8,689 nucleotides of DNA, from positions 1 through 8,689 of the forward strand of contig SIAZ01000157.1 of the NCBI GenBank assembly GCA_009695405.1, read 5' to 3'. How positions within the stretch are numbered: the first letter of the stretch is position 1; each line of letters begins with the position of its first letter. The DNA is from Pedosphaera sp. Lineage in GTDB: Bacteria > Verrucomicrobiota > Verrucomicrobiia > Limisphaerales > UBA9464. Shown in pieces: positions 7,585-8,689 of this stretch. The translations under genes were made by a program, and so were the position numbers. Under the pieces are notes generated by a model. It was not told the DNA's origin and did no database searches. It saw only the letters and a program-made list of their open reading frames with translations.

Positions 7585-8523
7585 ATGAGTAGCTACCATC
7601 TCGATCATCTCCAGTACCTCGAAACTGAGGCCATCCATATCCTTCGTGAAGTGGCCGCCGAATTCGAACGTCCGGTCATTCTTTTCTCCGGTGGCAAGGA
7701 TTCGATCTGCATCCTGCGCCTCGCTGAAAAAGCCTTCCGACCTTCCGACCTTCCTATGCCGTTCCTCAATATCGAGACCGGCCACGAATTCCCTGAACTC
7801 ATTGAATTCCGAGATCGCCGCGCTCAAGAACTCGGAGCCAAGTTAATTGTGCGCACAGTTGACGAAGCCATCGCCAACGGCACCTCCATGCCCGCTCCAG
7901 GGGAAATCAGCCGCAACAAACTTCAAATCCCGGTGCTCCTCGGAACCATTGATGAATTTCGTTTCGATTGCTGCATCGGTGGCGCACGGCGCGACGAGGA
8001 AAAAGCCCGAGCCAAGGAACGCTTCTTCAGCTTTCGAGATCGCTTTGGTCAATGGGATCCGAAAATTCAACGTCCTGAAATCTGGAATCTCTACAATGCT
8101 CGCCTAAATGCCGGGGAAAATATGAGGGTTTTCCCTCTTTCTAATTGGACCGAAATGGATGTCTGGGAATACATCAAACGGGAAAAGTTAGAGGTTCCGA
8201 ACATTTACTTTGCCCACCAACGCGATTGCTTCCGACGCGCGGGTCAATGGCTCCCTGTTCCACCGCATCACCTCGATGTCTCGAGCCCCGATCCGTACGA
8301 AGGCGCCCGTCCAAAAGTGTCTGAACCGATTAAATCGATGCTTGTCCGGGTCCGCACCATTGCCGATATGATCAGCACGGGAATGATCGAAAGCCCAGTG
8401 GACACGGTCGATGACATCATCACCGAAATCGCGGCTGCACGGGTCACCGAACGAGGAACTCGAAGCGACGACAAGGCCAGTGAAGCGGCTATGGAAGACC
8501 GTAAAAAAGCGGGCTACTTTTGA
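7585..8523 (+). CDS. cysD: Sulfate adenylyltransferase subunit 2
   Basis: CysD is the ATP pyrophosphatase-type subunit that, driven by the GTPase CysN, joins sulfate and ATP to give APS, the first step of sulfate assimilation. The PP-loop SGGKDS lies at 35-40, followed by NIETGHEFPE (62-71), GGARRDEEK (132-140), the block MRVFPLSNWTEMDVWEYI, and a typical tail ending in KKAGYF. The length of 312 residues is close to the usual 302. Start ATG 7585 lies 34 nt after cysH without a visible Shine-Dalgarno, so translation probably depends on the operon message. CysN (or a CysN-CysC fusion) commonly follows cysD, but here the 146-bp repeat begins 20 nt after the stop and the window ends. The frame is intact with no missing key residues. 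Confidence 0.95.
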   Translation: MSSYHLDHLQYLETEAIHILREVAAEFERPVILFSGGKDSICILRLAEKAFRPSDLPMPFLNIETGHEFPELIEFRDRRAQELGAKLIVRTVDEAIANGTSMPAPGEISRNKLQIPVLLGTIDEFRFDCCIGGARRDEEKARAKERFFSFRDRFGQWDPKIQRPEIWNLYNARLNAGENMRVFPLSNWTEMDVWEYIKREKLEVPNIYFAHQRDCFRRAGQWLPVPPHHLDVSSPDPYEGARPKVSEPIKSMLVRVRTIADMISTGMIESPVDTVDDIITEIAAARVTERGTRSDDKASEAAMEDRKKAGYF

Positions 8524-8543
8524 TCCACCCACAGCCCCAGTAC

Positions 8544-8689
8544 GTAAGCGTACGCCGAACCCCATGGTTCCCAATTCGCCTTCCTTGGGTTTAGCCTGAG
8601 CGAATGAACTCAATTAAACCGTCTCGGAAGCGGCGTGGTCTTGCTGAAATCCAACTGCTAATCACTGAATTCAAAAGCTCGGGACTCTC
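8544..8689 (-). repeat. Right copy of 146-bp inverted repeat
   Basis: This is the inverted partner of 4-149. Compared with the left copy, the GAAC/GTTC stem is lengthened to GAACC-ATGG-GGTTC (read on the minus strand) by the two adjacent differences, and the CCCAA/TTGGG stem is kept. It lies in the 3' flank of cysD, so it will probably be transcribed at the end of the cys message unless termination occurs first. It reaches the last base of the window, so its outer limit is unknown. Confidence 0.93.

Noticed and set aside
7585..8523. CRISPR, toxin-antitoxin, phage or defence genes anywhere in the window.
   Set aside because: No regularly spaced repeats or matching protein motifs were found; the remaining open frames are shadows of the named genes.

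Overview
The window looks like bacterial chromosome, most likely Verrucomicrobiota and possibly Opitutales-like. That placement is inference: it rests on the style of the CysI/CysH/CysD proteins and of the PAS-kinase plus HD-GYP pair, because there is no rRNA or other phylogenetic marker. Several genes have no clear Shine-Dalgarno sequence. Both ends of the window fall at the outer edge of the same repeat, so this is probably a contig that stops in a repeat family.

Layout: (1) 4-149, left copy of a 146-bp repeat. (2) 226-3402, a two-gene signalling unit on the + strand, made of a PAS-type histidine kinase and a receiver-HD-GYP protein overlapping by ATGA. Both are broken: the kinase has an in-frame TAG, and the HD-GYP gene has a TAG, a TGA and a +1 frameshift in a run of six G. 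(3) 3441-4163 (-), a DTW-domain protein, probably the tRNA acp3U transferase TapT. (4) 4378-4932 (-), leuD, the small subunit of isopropylmalate isomerase. (5) 5156-8523 (+), an assimilatory sulfate reduction cluster, cysI-cysH-cysD, with gaps of 31 and 34 nt. (6) 8544-8689, the right copy of the repeat in inverted orientation, starting 20 nt after the cysD stop where cysN would often follow.

The three cys genes belong to one pathway. CysD (with CysN, not seen here) activates sulfate to APS, the CysH-family protein makes sulfite, and CysI reduces sulfite to sulfide for cysteine synthesis. LeuD serves leucine synthesis. These biosynthetic genes and the tRNA-modification gene are intact with all expected key residues, except that CysH is an unusual short variant. 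The four disabling lesions all lie in the two signalling genes. This fits selective loss of a sensory pathway, as in early genome reduction, but sequencing error has to be excluded.

The most notable structures are the 146-bp inverted repeats (7 mismatches, about 95% identical) enclosing the window, the decaying kinase/HD-GYP pair, and the divergent CysH. I do not see a clearly new multi-gene system.
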